From contig NW_020825312.1 in assembly GCF_003286085.1 (NCBI RefSeq), positions 2,232,001-2,296,000 on the forward strand: a stretch of DNA of 64,000 nt, read 5' to 3'. The stretch's first letter is position 1. The number at the start of each line of letters is the position of its first letter. The stretch comes from Drosophila persimilis. Its lineage: Eukaryota; Arthropoda; Insecta; Diptera; Drosophilidae. Position numbers and translations under genes: made by a program. Below, piece by piece: positions 1 through 12,155 of the stretch. The notes beneath the pieces were generated by a model. That model was given only the letters and a program-made list of their open reading frames with translations. It did no database searches and had not been told where the DNA came from.

Positions 1-3000
1 CTGATCATGGAATATATGCCTGGCGGAGATTTACTCAGCCTGATGTCTCGCCACGGACCCTTTGACGAGCACCTTGCGCGCTTCTATCTGGCTGAACTGA
101 CTCTGGCCCTGCACACACTCCACGAAATGGGATATGTGCATCGCGATATTAAGCCGGAAAATATACTGATTGATCGCTTTGGGCACATTAAGCTGGCTGA
201 TTTCGGCAATGCGGCTGCCCTAGACCGAGACGGGCATGTGCTCAGCCTTTCGCCCGTGGGTACGCCGGATTACATAGCTCCGGAGCTGCTGCAGACCATC
301 TCCACTTACAAACTATCAAAGTCGATGCATGATGTGAGTGCGGCTGTATGTTCGCAGACCTGAAGAGTGCTCTTCAGTGTTCAGTGTTTGGCCAAAGATA
401 TTCATACTTGAACATTCTATTCCATTCCCCCCTTAGGTCAGCTGCGATTACTGGTCCATGGGCATCATTGGCTATGAGTTGCTTTGCGAAACGACGCCGT
501 TCCACGAGGACAATGTGCACGAGACATATTCAAAGATACTCTCCCACTGCGAGGAGAGCCACCTGAAGGAGCTGATTAACTTTCCCAGCGAGCTAAAGGT
601 CTCGAAGAACTACAGGGATCTGATCGAGTCGTTGGTCACGAACCCATCGAAGCGTCTGTCCTACGATCGCATCAAAACACATGCCTTCTTTGACGATATT
701 CAATGGAATTGTATGCGCTCTCAGGTGCCGCCCATTATCCCAAACATCAAGTCGGACGATGATACATCCAATTTTAAGGATGGCACGCGACACAAGTCCC
801 GCAGGGATCAGCTAGGCAAAAAGTCCCTCACTACGAACATGAAGTCGCATGATTTTAGTGGCAAGGATCTGCCGTTTTTGGGCTACAGCTTTGTGCATAT
901 GGACAAGCCGCCAAATTGCGATTCCGTCGACGAGGCGCGTGCCAACAAATTGCAGGAAAAGCTCAAGGACCTGCAGCAAAGGCTCAAGTCGCGAGAGACT
1001 GAAATCTCAATGCTGAAGCAGGATCTCTTGCGGGCCCAGCAGTCGCTCAAGAAAACGGACAACAAGTCGCAGGTTGTGCTGGACGCCAAAATAGAAATCA
1101 AGAAGCTACAGCAAATAATCAAGGACAAGACTATGGAGTTGGCCAATTGCAAGACACAAATCAAGACCCTCCAAAGCTCGGCCAAAGTGGATGAGGAAAT
1201 GTGGTCCAAAAAGGAGTCCACAATCACGGACCTGCTGCGGCTGAATCGGCAAAAGTACGAAGAGGCAAAGATATCCTCGGAGCAGCGCTACGAAAAGCAA
1301 CTGGCCGAGAAAAACCAGGAGTTGGCCTCCACACTGCAGAAAATGGATGCCCGTGAGCTCGAGTTTGTTGCCAAGAGCGACGAATGCAAGCATCTGACTG
1401 CCAAGCTGCAGAACTATAAGGATGTGCTTAAGCAGCTGAAGGAGCAGACCATCAAGGCCGATGCCGGGCACGAGCAGCAAAAGAGCCAGATGGCCGAGTC
1501 CTACGAGCAGAAGCTGTTGGACCTGCGCAACAAGATACGCGAGTCGCAGGACTCGTACCGCCGCTTGACATTGGAGATGCAGGGAATTCGCACGGAGCTG
1601 GACGAATCGATTAGCTCTGGAAAATCGACCCAAGAGGCCAAGCACGCCACAGAGCGCAACATCGAGGACATATTGAGACGTCTCAACCACGAGATAGCCT
1701 CGAATAATGAGCTGCATGCGACGAAGGCAAAACTCGAGTTGCAGCTGAGGCAGAAGGAGAACGAAACTCATGAAGCGAAGGCCGAGTGCCAGCGCTTGGA
1801 GCGCGAACTACAGGTCGCCGAATGCCGCTGCCACATGGCTGAAACCTCTCTCGCCTCTAATGCTTCCCCTTATAACACAGCGCCTGGGTCTTTAACCGAA
1901 CTGAATGCCATTGAAGACCAGCTGCGTGCCGACTTGGTGGCCGCCAAAGAAGGCGAAAGCCAGCAGAAGGTCCGTGCCGATCAACTCCAAACTCTCGTCA
2001 CCAAACTGGAGCAGATGCTGGAGCGCTTCAACGAGCAGAACCAAAGCATTTCCCCCACAAAGTCTCAGGGAATAGGAAATAGCTCAGTAGGCGACATGCT
2101 GGAACGTCAGAATGAAAAACTTGAAGACAAGCTGGCGGCCGTACGAGAGCATATGATTGTTGAACGTCAGGCAGCGCGAGCGGCTAATCTCTCACTGTGG
2201 AAAGTGGAAAAGCAGCTTGAGGAAGCCCTGGCGGAGAAGAAACTATTGGCGCGCCGCATGGAGCTGACAGAGGATCGCATCAAGAAGGCCCAGAGTGGCC
2301 AAGAGGAGTCGCAGCGCATGCTCAAATCCTCACAGGAAGAAACGCGCCAGCGAGAGTCACGCATCGAGGAGTTGAAGCAGGAACTGGCTGCTGCCAAGCG
2401 GGATGTCATGAAGGAACATCGCCTGTGGGAGAAGGCCGAGCAGGAGCGCATGAAGTGCAAGTCGGAAATAATCGAGCACCTGGCTAACGTGCACAAACTC
2501 GAGCAGCAGGAGACTGTACTGCGGCAGAAGCTACAGCAAATGCAGCTGCGCTTTGACGGCGTCATGTTGGAGCACAAGAGCATGCAGCGTCAGCTGCAAG
2601 AGGAGCGTGAAAACAGCACTGCTGCGACTGAATCGAGCCACAGCCTGCAGCGAGAGCTGAAGGCGATGACGAACAACTTCCAGGGGCTGAAGTATGCCTG
2701 CAGCGTGACGGATAACCAGTTGACCGAGGTGGAGACCATGCTGAAGACCGAGCAGGATCGCAACAAGTCGCAGCAGACCCAGCTGGACGCTTGCCACGTG
2801 AAACTGCGGGAGCGAAACGACCAGCTGACGAAGCTGCGCCAAGAGCTGTCGGGAATAGAGGCCGACAAGCGGCTGGCCGAGCAGCGAGCCCAAGTGCTCT
2901 CCTCGGAGTTGGAGGAACTGAAGCAGAATCTAATGGAGCAGCACAAGAAGATGGTCGCCCAACAGGGCCAACTGGTCGAGCAGACAAACGTTCTGTTTGC

Positions 3001-5267
3001 CACACAAGAGCGGGTGAACATTTTGGATGGCCAGAACTCGAACTACCTGGCACAGAGCGCCGACTGCGAGCGCGAATTGCTTAACTTGAAGGAGGAAAAC
3101 ACACGCATCCTCAGCGAGCTCTTCCACAAGAAGGAGGAGGTGCGCAACCTACAGGCCGAGATAGCCGAGCTGCAGACCGCTCAGGCGGAGCTGCATACGG
3201 AGATCGATGAGCTGCAGGACACGATGGCCGAAAAGGAACAGTTTTATGTGCAGCGTGACATCAAGGCACTGGCCACGTTGGCCCAGCACAAGAAGTTGAT
3301 CGATTACTTGCAGGTGGGTCCCCAGAATGATCTTCCTGGAAAGACCCTTGCCTAACTAAATCTCTGAATTGAATTGCAGCTCAAAGTAGAAGACCTGTCC
3401 AACAAGAAGAAGAAAACCCTGGCGGACAAGCTGTTTGGCACGAGTCATGGCAACAAGGAGAACATCTCCTCCAATGATGTGGAATCTTCCATTCTCTATC
3501 GCGCCCTGCGCGAAGAACTACGCCGCGAACAAAAGAACTCGGCCATGTTGAAGGAGCAACTTGAGCAGTTCAATGGTGGGTCCTATATCCTTTCTTAAGT
3601 CTTTATTCTTATAATATTTACTTTTTGATGACGCTGTAGGAACTGCCACGCTTCGCTCGCCACTCAAGTCGTCGGGACATCAGCTCAAGCAGAGGCCTGT
3701 CAGCATCGCCGTCACTCCAAGCTCCCCCCGCAAGCAGGTGTCGTCCCTGAAACGTACCAAAAGCCAGATAGAGATCACCACCCCGACAGAGAAGGATTCG
3801 CACCAAAAACAGACTGTGGGTCAGCAGCAGCAGCAGTCCCATCACCGCTTCGAGCTGGCACTACAGGAATCAAAGACAGGTTCTCCGGACTGTGTGGTGT
3901 GCAAGCAGAGCATTATCGCCAGCTCGCCTTACTGGCGCTGCAAGGAGTGCAAGGACGCGGCCCATCGCAAGTGCCGCACGAACGTACAAGGCGAATGCGG
4001 AGCCGCGAAGCCTAGTGCCCCGTCAGGGGCTGACGCAATCAGTGTTGCCCCATCTGTGGGCAGCAGCAGCCTCGAGAGCGTGGATAGCACCAGTTCAAAC
4101 AACGTCGGCAGCGGGGAGTACATTGGCACGCTAGTGTACAGCTCGGATGCCCAAGGGGATCAAGAGCACGGGAAAGATCTGGAAGTAAACTGCGCCTTTG
4201 AGGTGGCGGAACAGCAACTACTGCTGCTGGGCTGCAGCACCGGTCTGTATGCCTACCATGTAGACACGCAGCGACTGCTCCACATTGCTGGCATCGAGTC
4301 CGTGAGCTGCATGTCGATCTGCAAACGCCTGGCCAAGGCCATCATAGTGGGAACGGTCGCGGAGAAGCTGATTCAGTGCGACTATCGACAGCTGGAGTCG
4401 CGCTGCCAGAGTTCCAGTGCGTATCACAGGCCCGTGCTCGAGACCTCGGCCATAGAGCTGCCGCTTGCCAACCGAACGGCCGATGAGAAGTGGAAGCTAG
4501 TTCTGATTTCCAACGAGGCGGAGAATGCCCTGGACTCTGTGGCCATAGCGGCCACCTCCACTCGCATTGTCATCTTGAAGTACGAACATAATTTGCACAA
4601 ATTCAACCCCGTGCGTGCTCTCGACACGGCCACTGCGGTCACCTCGATCTTCTTTACGCGCCACTCTGCCATTGTCAGCTCGGACATGTTCTACGAGATC
4701 GATCTGGACAATTATTCGGCCGATGAGTTTGTCGACCTGGCGGATAAGTCAATGCAGAACACCGCCAAATGCCAGCCCCTCATGGCTGTGCGCATTTCAC
4801 GGCAGGAATACCTCCTGTGTTTCGCCGAGTGCGGCGTGTTCGTGGATGAGTTCGGCTGTCGCTCGCGCCCCTACGACTTGAGCTGGGTCTACGCCCCGAC
4901 GGGATTTGTGTACCGCGAACCCTTTCTCTTCATATCCCACTACCAGTGCGTGCAGATTGTGCGCCTCCATCGATCCTTCAGCAAGGAACTTGCCGACACC
5001 GACATTAACTCTGAGCTCTCCGAATCACCGGACCTGCAGCGCGTCTACTTGCCCCACTACATGTCTACGTTGCTGGCAAACAGTGGCGACATCAACCTGT
5101 ACACACTGGCTCTTGACGCTAAGTCGTGTGCTACTGGGTCACAAAGGATCTACCACTTGGATACACTGCAGGCGTTCAAACACAAGTTGAATGTGTCCAT
5201 GGAGACAATTTCGTCGGTGGCCACATCCGTGACACTGGGATCGGCAATGACAATGGATAGTATATAA
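1..5267 (+). CDS. sti: Sticky / citron kinase (5'-truncated by window edge)
   Basis: This is the Rho-pathway kinase of the contractile ring and midbody, needed for cytokinesis. Exons read as <1-333, 437-3313, 3380-3575 and 3640-5267, all with GT-AG borders and matching phases. The visible 1,677 residues begin inside the kinase domain: HRDIKPEN catalytic loop, DFG at the metal site, APELL, then an AGC-kinase tail with the hydrophobic motif FLGYSF. A coiled coil of about 800 residues follows (codons near 930-3560). Next comes a C1-type zinc finger (HRFELAL, CVVC, CKEC, HRKC) near 3840-4000, and a C-terminal CNH domain from about 4110. There is no room for a PH domain between C1 and CNH, unlike vertebrate citron. 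Roughly 180 N-terminal residues lie upstream of the window. The domain order and length leave little doubt about identity. Confidence 0.95.
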
Positions 5268-5982
5268 ATACGCTTACGGATAACTCCAAATTATTTATCT
5301 AAATCGAGAGAAGAGGGCCTCACACACAGAAATATACTTACATACATACTTTTAAGTACCATTTATGATCGGTCCACGCCTGTCCATGATTTGATGGCAA
5401 CTTTGCAGAAAGGACGACTTGCCCGTAATTTAATTTAAAATATTTTTTTTATTTAAATATTTGTAACAACTTTGTGCGGATAATACACAAATAAAAGCAT
5501 TCTCGACTAATAGGTGATAGGAAAGTTTCGCCCGGGCAGCTGAAAAATAGAATGCCTTAGAATGCAAAAACAATATGCATGCCGTGTGCATGATGAGACT
5601 TTTCGCTGATAAGTTTTGTCTTTGGTTGTTTTGATTGGTGGATTGCTCTCAAATTCAAAAAGCCCGCCCAACGCCTTCTTAAATAACCGTAAAGGCAGGA
5701 AGCTTCCGCGACTGACTGAGATTGAACAGAGCTTATCTATCAGCCAGCTTTTTCTGGCAGCTTTCAATGTCCCGCATAGTCAAAGCCCCAGAGCGTGGGC
5801 TCATGTGGTGGTGGTGGGGGCTCTGTCTCCGTCTCTGTCTGTGTCTCTGCGTCTCTGGCAGTCATGTTATTGTGTGGGTCCGTCCGCTCTCTGGATACGA
5901 AACTGCAGCATTACTGTAAATTGTGATAATTGATTTCAATTTATTCCATGCCGTCGGCACCGTGTGTGCGCCGTAGTCGACG
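5268..5982. other. sticky 3' UTR and zinc-finger gene promoter interval
   Basis: There is no coding sequence here. The first 230 bases are AT-rich 3' UTR of sticky. The remainder must hold the 5' UTR and promoter of the zinc-finger gene. It includes a GT-rich tract at about 5806-5880 made of repeated TCTCTGTCTC words. No TATA box is evident. Confidence 0.5.
5490..5495 (+). terminator. poly(A) signal for sticky
   Basis: An AATAAA lies about 220 bases after the sticky stop codon and is the first canonical signal downstream. Confidence 0.6.
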
Positions 5983-7945
5983 ATGTTTGAATCAAAAGAA
6001 AAACTTCGCGCGCGTCGTGCAGTTGCGGACTCCACTACCGCCGCAGGAACTGGAACGGATTCGAGCAAGATGCAGCTATGCCGGGCCTGCTTGGTGTTAC
6101 TTCGACCCGAGGATGTGTCCTACGACCTATGCAGCGAGAAGGGCTTGGCGACCAAATTCTTCTCCTGCACCGGAGGCGACCCAGACCTTCAGATGAAGGA
6201 AGAGGAACAACTGGTACCGCAGCAGCTGGTGCTGAAAAGTATCTGTGAATGTTGCTACCAGTTGGTGCAGAAATTCCACGACTTTCAACGCATGTGCGAA
6301 GAGTCCTCCAGGAACTTTGAGAAGCTTCTGGCGGTGGTAAACTCACAGGATTCCGTCCATAACTCCATCGAGGAGCACGCTGTAGCCAACACCAGCTCGG
6401 TTCTGCCAGAATATGAGACCCTTTCGGAAGGCATTCCGTGCAATGACGAGGTCTTTAGGGGTCCGGAAACGCTGACAACCACAGAATCAATCGAAGATAT
6501 TGTGAGTTTTGTATACATCAATGGCTATACATATGCAGACATGCATATACATATGTGCATGTATGGTGCTCGATATTAAAGGGTTTGTGTGCTCCAATCT
6601 AATCACAATCACTGCTTAGTAGATTGGTTGCTTAGTGCCAGGGAAGGCATTCGCAAACCAAACGCTTTTGATTGTAGGTGAAAGCGAATAAGCTATGAGA
6701 TAACTTACTATCAAAAAGAGGGCATGTTTTTCACTTAGGCTTCACAAAAATAGCTACACACATCGTGCACCCTGGTTTTGGAGTCTATAAGATCTGGATT
6801 TGGAAAGACTTCTTCAGCAGAAACTGCAATATTAAGCACAGGCAGCTTTACCTCTTGTTGTATCCCGAGTTCAATGTGCTCCCACACGTTAAGGTACTCA
6901 AGAGCGTGATATTAAATATGTAGATAGTTGTAATTATTGCCAAACCAACCTTTGGGCTTATCATTTACATAAGGAAATGGCAATGAACAGCTTGTACATA
7001 GGTTTTAAGATGAGTAAATCTCCCTCCCAGTCTCTTTATCGATCCACCAAAAATGATAAGATTAGGCAAGATTGCTGATAACACACCGTTAGGGGGGTCA
7101 GTGCGTGAAAATTGTTAATTAAGTCCGATATGGGGGCACGCACACAATAGTGGTACAATCATCAGTCATTGAAAGCGATAGAAAGAACTTAGATTTCAAT
7201 GAATCGGATAAATGAACTCATACATACAATATCTCTTTAATTTCAGGAGGAAGTGTATATTATTGAGGATGAAGCTGCAAAGAAAACACTGGGAAAGGAG
7301 AAGATTCCCATATCGTCACGACAAAATGTGCCCGGGCAACGCAAGCAGGGACTGAGATATACGCTCAACTGCAGTAAATGCAATCGGGGATTCTACAAAA
7401 TCTCATCGCTCGAGGCCCACATGAAGAAGCACGACGGGATAAGTCCTCACACGTGCGTACACTGCGGCAAGAGCTTCGCACGAGCAAATCTCCTAGAATC
7501 ACACCTCCGCGAGAAGCACTCCGCTCAGAGTATAACCTATCCGTGTCCCATGTGCGATAAGGTGTACAGTGCTTCGCGCAGTCTGAACTACCACTTCAAG
7601 AGGGAGCACAAAAGTGTACAGAAGCAGGCGACGACAGCCTCAATGCACATGTGCGACAGGTGTGGGAAATCGTATGCGCGAAAGGCGCACCTTGCACGCC
7701 ACGAATGGGTGCACAGGAGCATGGATGAGCGCCGTCATGTATGCCAGTTCTGTGGCCAACGCTTCTACACGAAGCAAAACATGGTGGATCACCTGCAGCG
7801 ACGGCATACCAGCAGCAAGAGTCTATTGCGGTGCAATAAATGCGGCCGCATCTTCCGTACTCGAGCGGCCCTGGCGGTACACCAAAAAAAGCACATGACT
7901 ACCAGCACAGCGCAAACAGGATCAATCCTCAGCTCGGATCGCTAA
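5983..7945 (+). CDS. ZAD / C2H2 zinc-finger protein
   Basis: Probable nuclear DNA-binding protein of the insect-expanded ZAD family. There are two coding exons, 5983-6501 and 7247-7945, joined in phase 0 across a 745-base intron (GTGAGT...TTTCAG), giving 405 residues. The N-terminal ZAD shows CRAC near residue 33 and its second cysteine pair CECC near residue 88. Six C2H2 fingers are packed near the C terminus (CSKC, CVHC, CPMC, CDRC, CQFC, CNKC), each ending in H-x3-H or H-x4-H. Between them lies an acidic, low-complexity linker. By position next to sticky this is probably the orthologue of D. melanogaster CG10654, but I cannot confirm that. Its DNA target is not predictable from the sequence. 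The first ATG of the frame was chosen because the ZAD starts soon after it. Confidence 0.9.
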
Positions 7946-8674
7946 GGAATAAGTAGTTAGTATTTTGTTGTTTTATTTATGGTGGTTCTCAATATCTTTC
8001 AAGCCAACTCAACTAGTAGTTACAATGTTTCGAATTACTATAAATTTATTATTACATTTAGGTAGATGGGATATAAAGGCCTGCTGCATAGAATATTAGT
8101 GAGAAATACTTGCTCGATGAGTGAGTAGGTGTTTTCGGGAGAGTCGTTCTTTAAAATTAGCTAACATTCACTTCATGGCCGGCGCAGCAATGTCGCATAG
8201 ACCAAATCGAATACAATATGTAAGTCGGGTGGCATCGATTGATCTGCTATGATGCTGGCATATCTCAAAATCATGTATAAAAACAATTAACTAAAATTTA
8301 TGCTTAAGCTTAAAAAACGGACAGATTTAAAATACGTGATTACCATTACATTCATAATTCAGTAATTTGTTTCAAAAAAAAGTATAATAAAGATTATCCG
8401 ATTATCTGTTTTGTTCTATCTGTCTCTTACAATGACAATGCACATTTGCCAAAAATCATCATAAACTATGTGGAGGTGGTGTGGTGCGTGGCGGTTTGGT
8501 GATGTGGGGGTGGGGTGGGGTTGGGATTTTCGTTTGGTCAGAGTGGGAGATGAATGGAGGAGTCGCTTGCACTATATGTAAATAAATACGCCGCAATATG
8601 AGCATAGGATGAGAGGTAGCGAGCCCAGTGCTGGACCGCTACGTGGCGCCACAACCATTGTGACGGATATCTGT
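7946..8674. other. convergent 3' region between zinc-finger gene and vihar
   Basis: No coding sequence is seen. The two genes converge here. A GT-rich tract lies at about 8469-8527. A minus-strand AATAAA at 8045-8050 (TTTATT on plus) would be one possible vihar end, so the two 3' UTRs may overlap. Confidence 0.45.
8386..8391 (+). terminator. candidate poly(A) signal for zinc-finger gene
   Basis: An AATAAA lies 440 bases after the zinc-finger stop codon. Earlier TATAAA and AT-rich variants also exist, so the site actually used is uncertain. Confidence 0.35.
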
Positions 8675-9279
<605 letters not shown>

Positions 9280-9618
9280 CACGATGCAATGTGTATTTAA
9301 TAATTTGCTCTACAGATTATACTTCAAAATCAATTTAGTAACAGGCCCAGTATACGCTTTTTTTTCAATTTCAGTTTATATTTTTTCCCTTTTTTTCACT
9401 TTTATATGTGTGCGATAGATGACTTTAAAACAGTACAGTAGATGACAGTGTTGGTTTGGGCGTGCACAGGGTTGTATTATCAGTCAATCGGACGAGTGAC
9501 AGCTGTGACAACACATACTACTCGTTGCTTACATACGTATTATATGTACATATGTACATATGTAGATGCAATGTGTATTATTTACATATAATCAAATCAG
9601 CAAAATTAGCTGCTGGCA
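9280..9618. promoter_or_regulatory. shared intergenic promoter interval, vihar / EIPR1 homologue
   Basis: A 339-base gap separates two divergent start codons, and both transcription starts must lie here unless there are distant untranslated exons. It contains a pyrimidine-rich AT tract (9358-9400), a symmetrical ACAGCTGT near 9499 and a TATGTACATATGTACATATG run near 9541-9562. No TATA box is obvious. Confidence 0.45.
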
Positions 9619-10828
9619 ATGGATGAAAACAGCCTGATCTACGGGCTGGAGTTGCAGGCTCGTGCCCTCACGCCCCAGTACGGCGAAAGCAATGAGGTTT
9701 GCTTTTTTATTGCCACAAACTCCTTGAAGCCCACCAATCAGTTGCATTTGATCTCCTACGACGAGGAGCAGGGTTCCATACAGTCCAAGGTAACCAAATA
9801 CATATTTAAATCTCATTTAACCAATCCAAACAATGTTTACTCCACAGGTGTTTGAGCATGCACTCGGCGAGGTTTGGAAGCTAAACAGTTGCCCACATAA
9901 CTCCCGCCTGCTGGCATCTGTCTATAATGTCCAAAAGGGAGCACAGGTGCAGGCTCATGCAGCACTTTTAACGCTACCGGAGGATTTGAGCCTGCCAGAC
10001 GGCCAGGAACTGAAATCGGAATACCTTCCTTGGGGGCAAGTAGAAGTTTTAGACACCGAAGCCTTTGGCGAACGCGTCAAAACCATCGAATTTCATCCCA
10101 GCCAGGAGCAGACATTGGCCTGCGTGGTGGACAACAAAGTGGCGGTTATGCAGCGCGCAGAAGCCTCGACCCGCGTGGTAGCCGATGTGCCAGTGACCAG
10201 CACAGGAAGTGCCAAGCACACGGTGCCCTTTACCACCGGCAAATGGTCGCATCATCACCAGGGCCACCAGTTCCTCGCCTTGCATGACTGTAGCCTAAGT
10301 GCATACGATGTGCGCGACACACAGCATTGCGCGTGGAGCATAAGCGATGCCCACAGTCAGATGGTGCGCGACTTGGACTGCAATCCGAACAAGCAGTGCC
10401 ATCTATTGACCGGCGGGGACGATGGCTACCTCAGGATATGGGACTGCCGTATGCCCAAGGCGCCAGTTTTTGAGCGAAGCGATCACTCCCACTGGGTGTG
10501 GTCGGTCCGCTTTAATACATTCCACGACCAACTGGTCCTATCCAGCTCCAGTGATTGCAAGGTCCTCCTGACGTGCGCGGGCTCTGTTAGCTCAGAGACA
10601 CAGGCCCAGGCTGGCCTAGATGGGGCGCACTTTGGCGGCGGGGAAACTGAGGAGCGGCACAAAGTGCTGTCGGATGGTCTACTTCAGACCTTTGACCAAC
10701 ACGAGGACTCGGTGTACTGCGCCGAATGGAGCAACGTAGACCCATGGATTTTTGCATCTTTGAGCTACGATGGTCGGGTAATAATCTCAAAGGTACCAAA
10801 GCAGTATAAGTATCAGATTATATTTTAA
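9619..10828 (+). CDS. EIPR1: EIPR1 (TSSC1) homologue, WD40 protein of the EARP/GARP tethering pathway
   Basis: WD40-repeat adaptor that in other animals binds the EARP/GARP tethering complexes and supports endosomal recycling and dense-core vesicle sorting. Exons are 9619-9789 and 9848-10828, phase 0, with a 58-base intron. The 383-residue product matches the family length of about 387. It starts with the family-typical YGLELQARALTPQ. WD-like blades are visible at QMVRDLDCNPNK...LLTGGDDGYLRIWD, HWVWSVRFNTFHDQL and EDSVYCAEWSNVDPWIFASLSYDGRV. The D. melanogaster counterpart is probably CG10646. The gene is divergent from vihar and convergent with the KXD1 homologue, whose stop codon is only 38 bases away. 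Confidence 0.93.
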
Positions 10829-10856
10829 GTTGTATTATTCAAATTGTATTATTAAA

Positions 10857-10862
10857 AATAAA
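10857..10862 (+). terminator. poly(A) signal for EIPR1 homologue
   Basis: An AATAAA lies 29 bases after the stop codon. It sits so close to the stop of the convergent gene that cleavage must fall inside the opposite coding region. Confidence 0.7.
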
Positions 10863-10866
10863 GTGT

Positions 10867-11578
10867 TTAGCCTGTGTCCTCTGATGTACAATCGGAAGAG
10901 TCATTCGGATTCGCAGTCTCCACGGAACAGACCCGCTTAATGAGTTCGTTTTCAATCTCTACGGTCCCGTTGTCTACAGCCTCCTCCATCTGAACATACT
11001 CAATAGTCGCTTCGCTTTTCTTGGGCACCGGGGCACTGGTGGATGTCGAGGCCTTCACAGTCGGCGCCACCGTTTCCACAGAATTCTTGGCGCACGAGTC
11101 GGTATCGTCTTCAGCCTCCTCAGCAAGACTGCTCCGTTGTGGCTGGACGTCTGCGTATATGGCGGGATACTGCTGCTGCAGCTTCTGTTTAATAACTCTG
11201 ATCTTCCGAAATATATGGTCCAGATCCTTTTTCATTTCGTTGAGACACTTTACGTGACGCTTGAAATCGTCATTGGCGTTTTTCAAACGGCTCTGGGACA
11301 GGGCATTGCAATTGAGCAGCATCTCATTGGTTTTCTCGAAACGCTGTAGCCTGAAAGGGGGATGTTCAAGATAATACAGTCTCTTAATAATCAATATTGT
11401 ACAATACTTACATTTGCTTCTGCGCTCGTATCATCGTCTCCACATCCCCCTGATTAACCATTCCAGCCAAGTTCTGAATGAAGGCCTCGGCAGCGGAGTT
11501 GCCAAAGCCCGTGTAGGACTCCAGATCCGGTGTTGCATCTTCTGAATGGTTTGGATCCTGGATGTAAATGTGGCTCAT
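10867..11578 (-). CDS. KXD1: KxDL-motif protein (KXD1, BORC subunit homologue)
   Basis: Small coiled-coil subunit of the BORC/BLOC-1-related assemblies that position lysosomes. Exons are 11412-11578 and 10867-11350. The codon AT|G is split across a 61-base intron. The product is 216 residues. The signature K-x-D-L is seen as MKKDLDHIF near residue 92, inside a predicted helix that also contains QKQMLQRFEKTNEML. The C-terminal third is acidic and low-complexity and is less typical of the family. I chose MSHIYIQ as the start because residues upstream look untranslated. Probably D. melanogaster CG10681. Its 3' end must overlap the EIPR1 homologue on the other strand. Confidence 0.88.
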
Positions 11579-12155
11579 GTTTCCTACTTGTTGGTTTACA
11601 TTAATAAATTCGATTTTATTTACTCCTAAAGTAGTAACCACCTTTGTGCTATTACGATTCTTTGGATTTTTTTCACCTGCAGCTGTGTAGACAATATTGT
11701 GGCAATATTGATAGCTTCAATTCTGATTATCTGCTGGGTGAAGTATTCGGTAGTTTGTCCATCACATCAATATAGATTTGATCAGTTTCAAATTGTTTAT
11801 AATTCTTTGTTTATTTCATATGTATTTATGTAAAACATACATAAAACGTACATATGATGTATTTTTCAGTGTTGTGATATGCAACAGAAGTAACATTATT
11901 TTGTTGGATATTAAAACATTTTTATTAGCTGAAGCGTATAAACATGACATAATGTAACAAAAAATGGTCTAAAATAATAAATAAATAAGCGCATCGTCCA
12001 CTTTTAATATGATTTCAATATAAAAACCTTTATTCAAAACTTTTATTGGATGTGAAATAGTATGGTATTTTAGCGCCGGCAGTTTGCTGCCACATTTATT
12101 TTTTCGACCGCGATATTTTTTTGGAATTTTTTTTATTTTTATTTTAAAAATTAAA
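11579..12155. promoter_or_regulatory. divergent promoter interval, KXD1 / aldo-keto reductase locus
   Basis: AT-rich non-coding interval of about 580 bases between two divergent start codons. It contains long A/T runs and no clear TATA or initiator that I can defend. Confidence 0.4.

Noticed and set aside
1106-3053. Several long open frames on both strands inside the sticky coiled coil
   Set aside because: Shadows produced by the codon bias of the coiled-coil coding sequence. None has domain content or its own signals.
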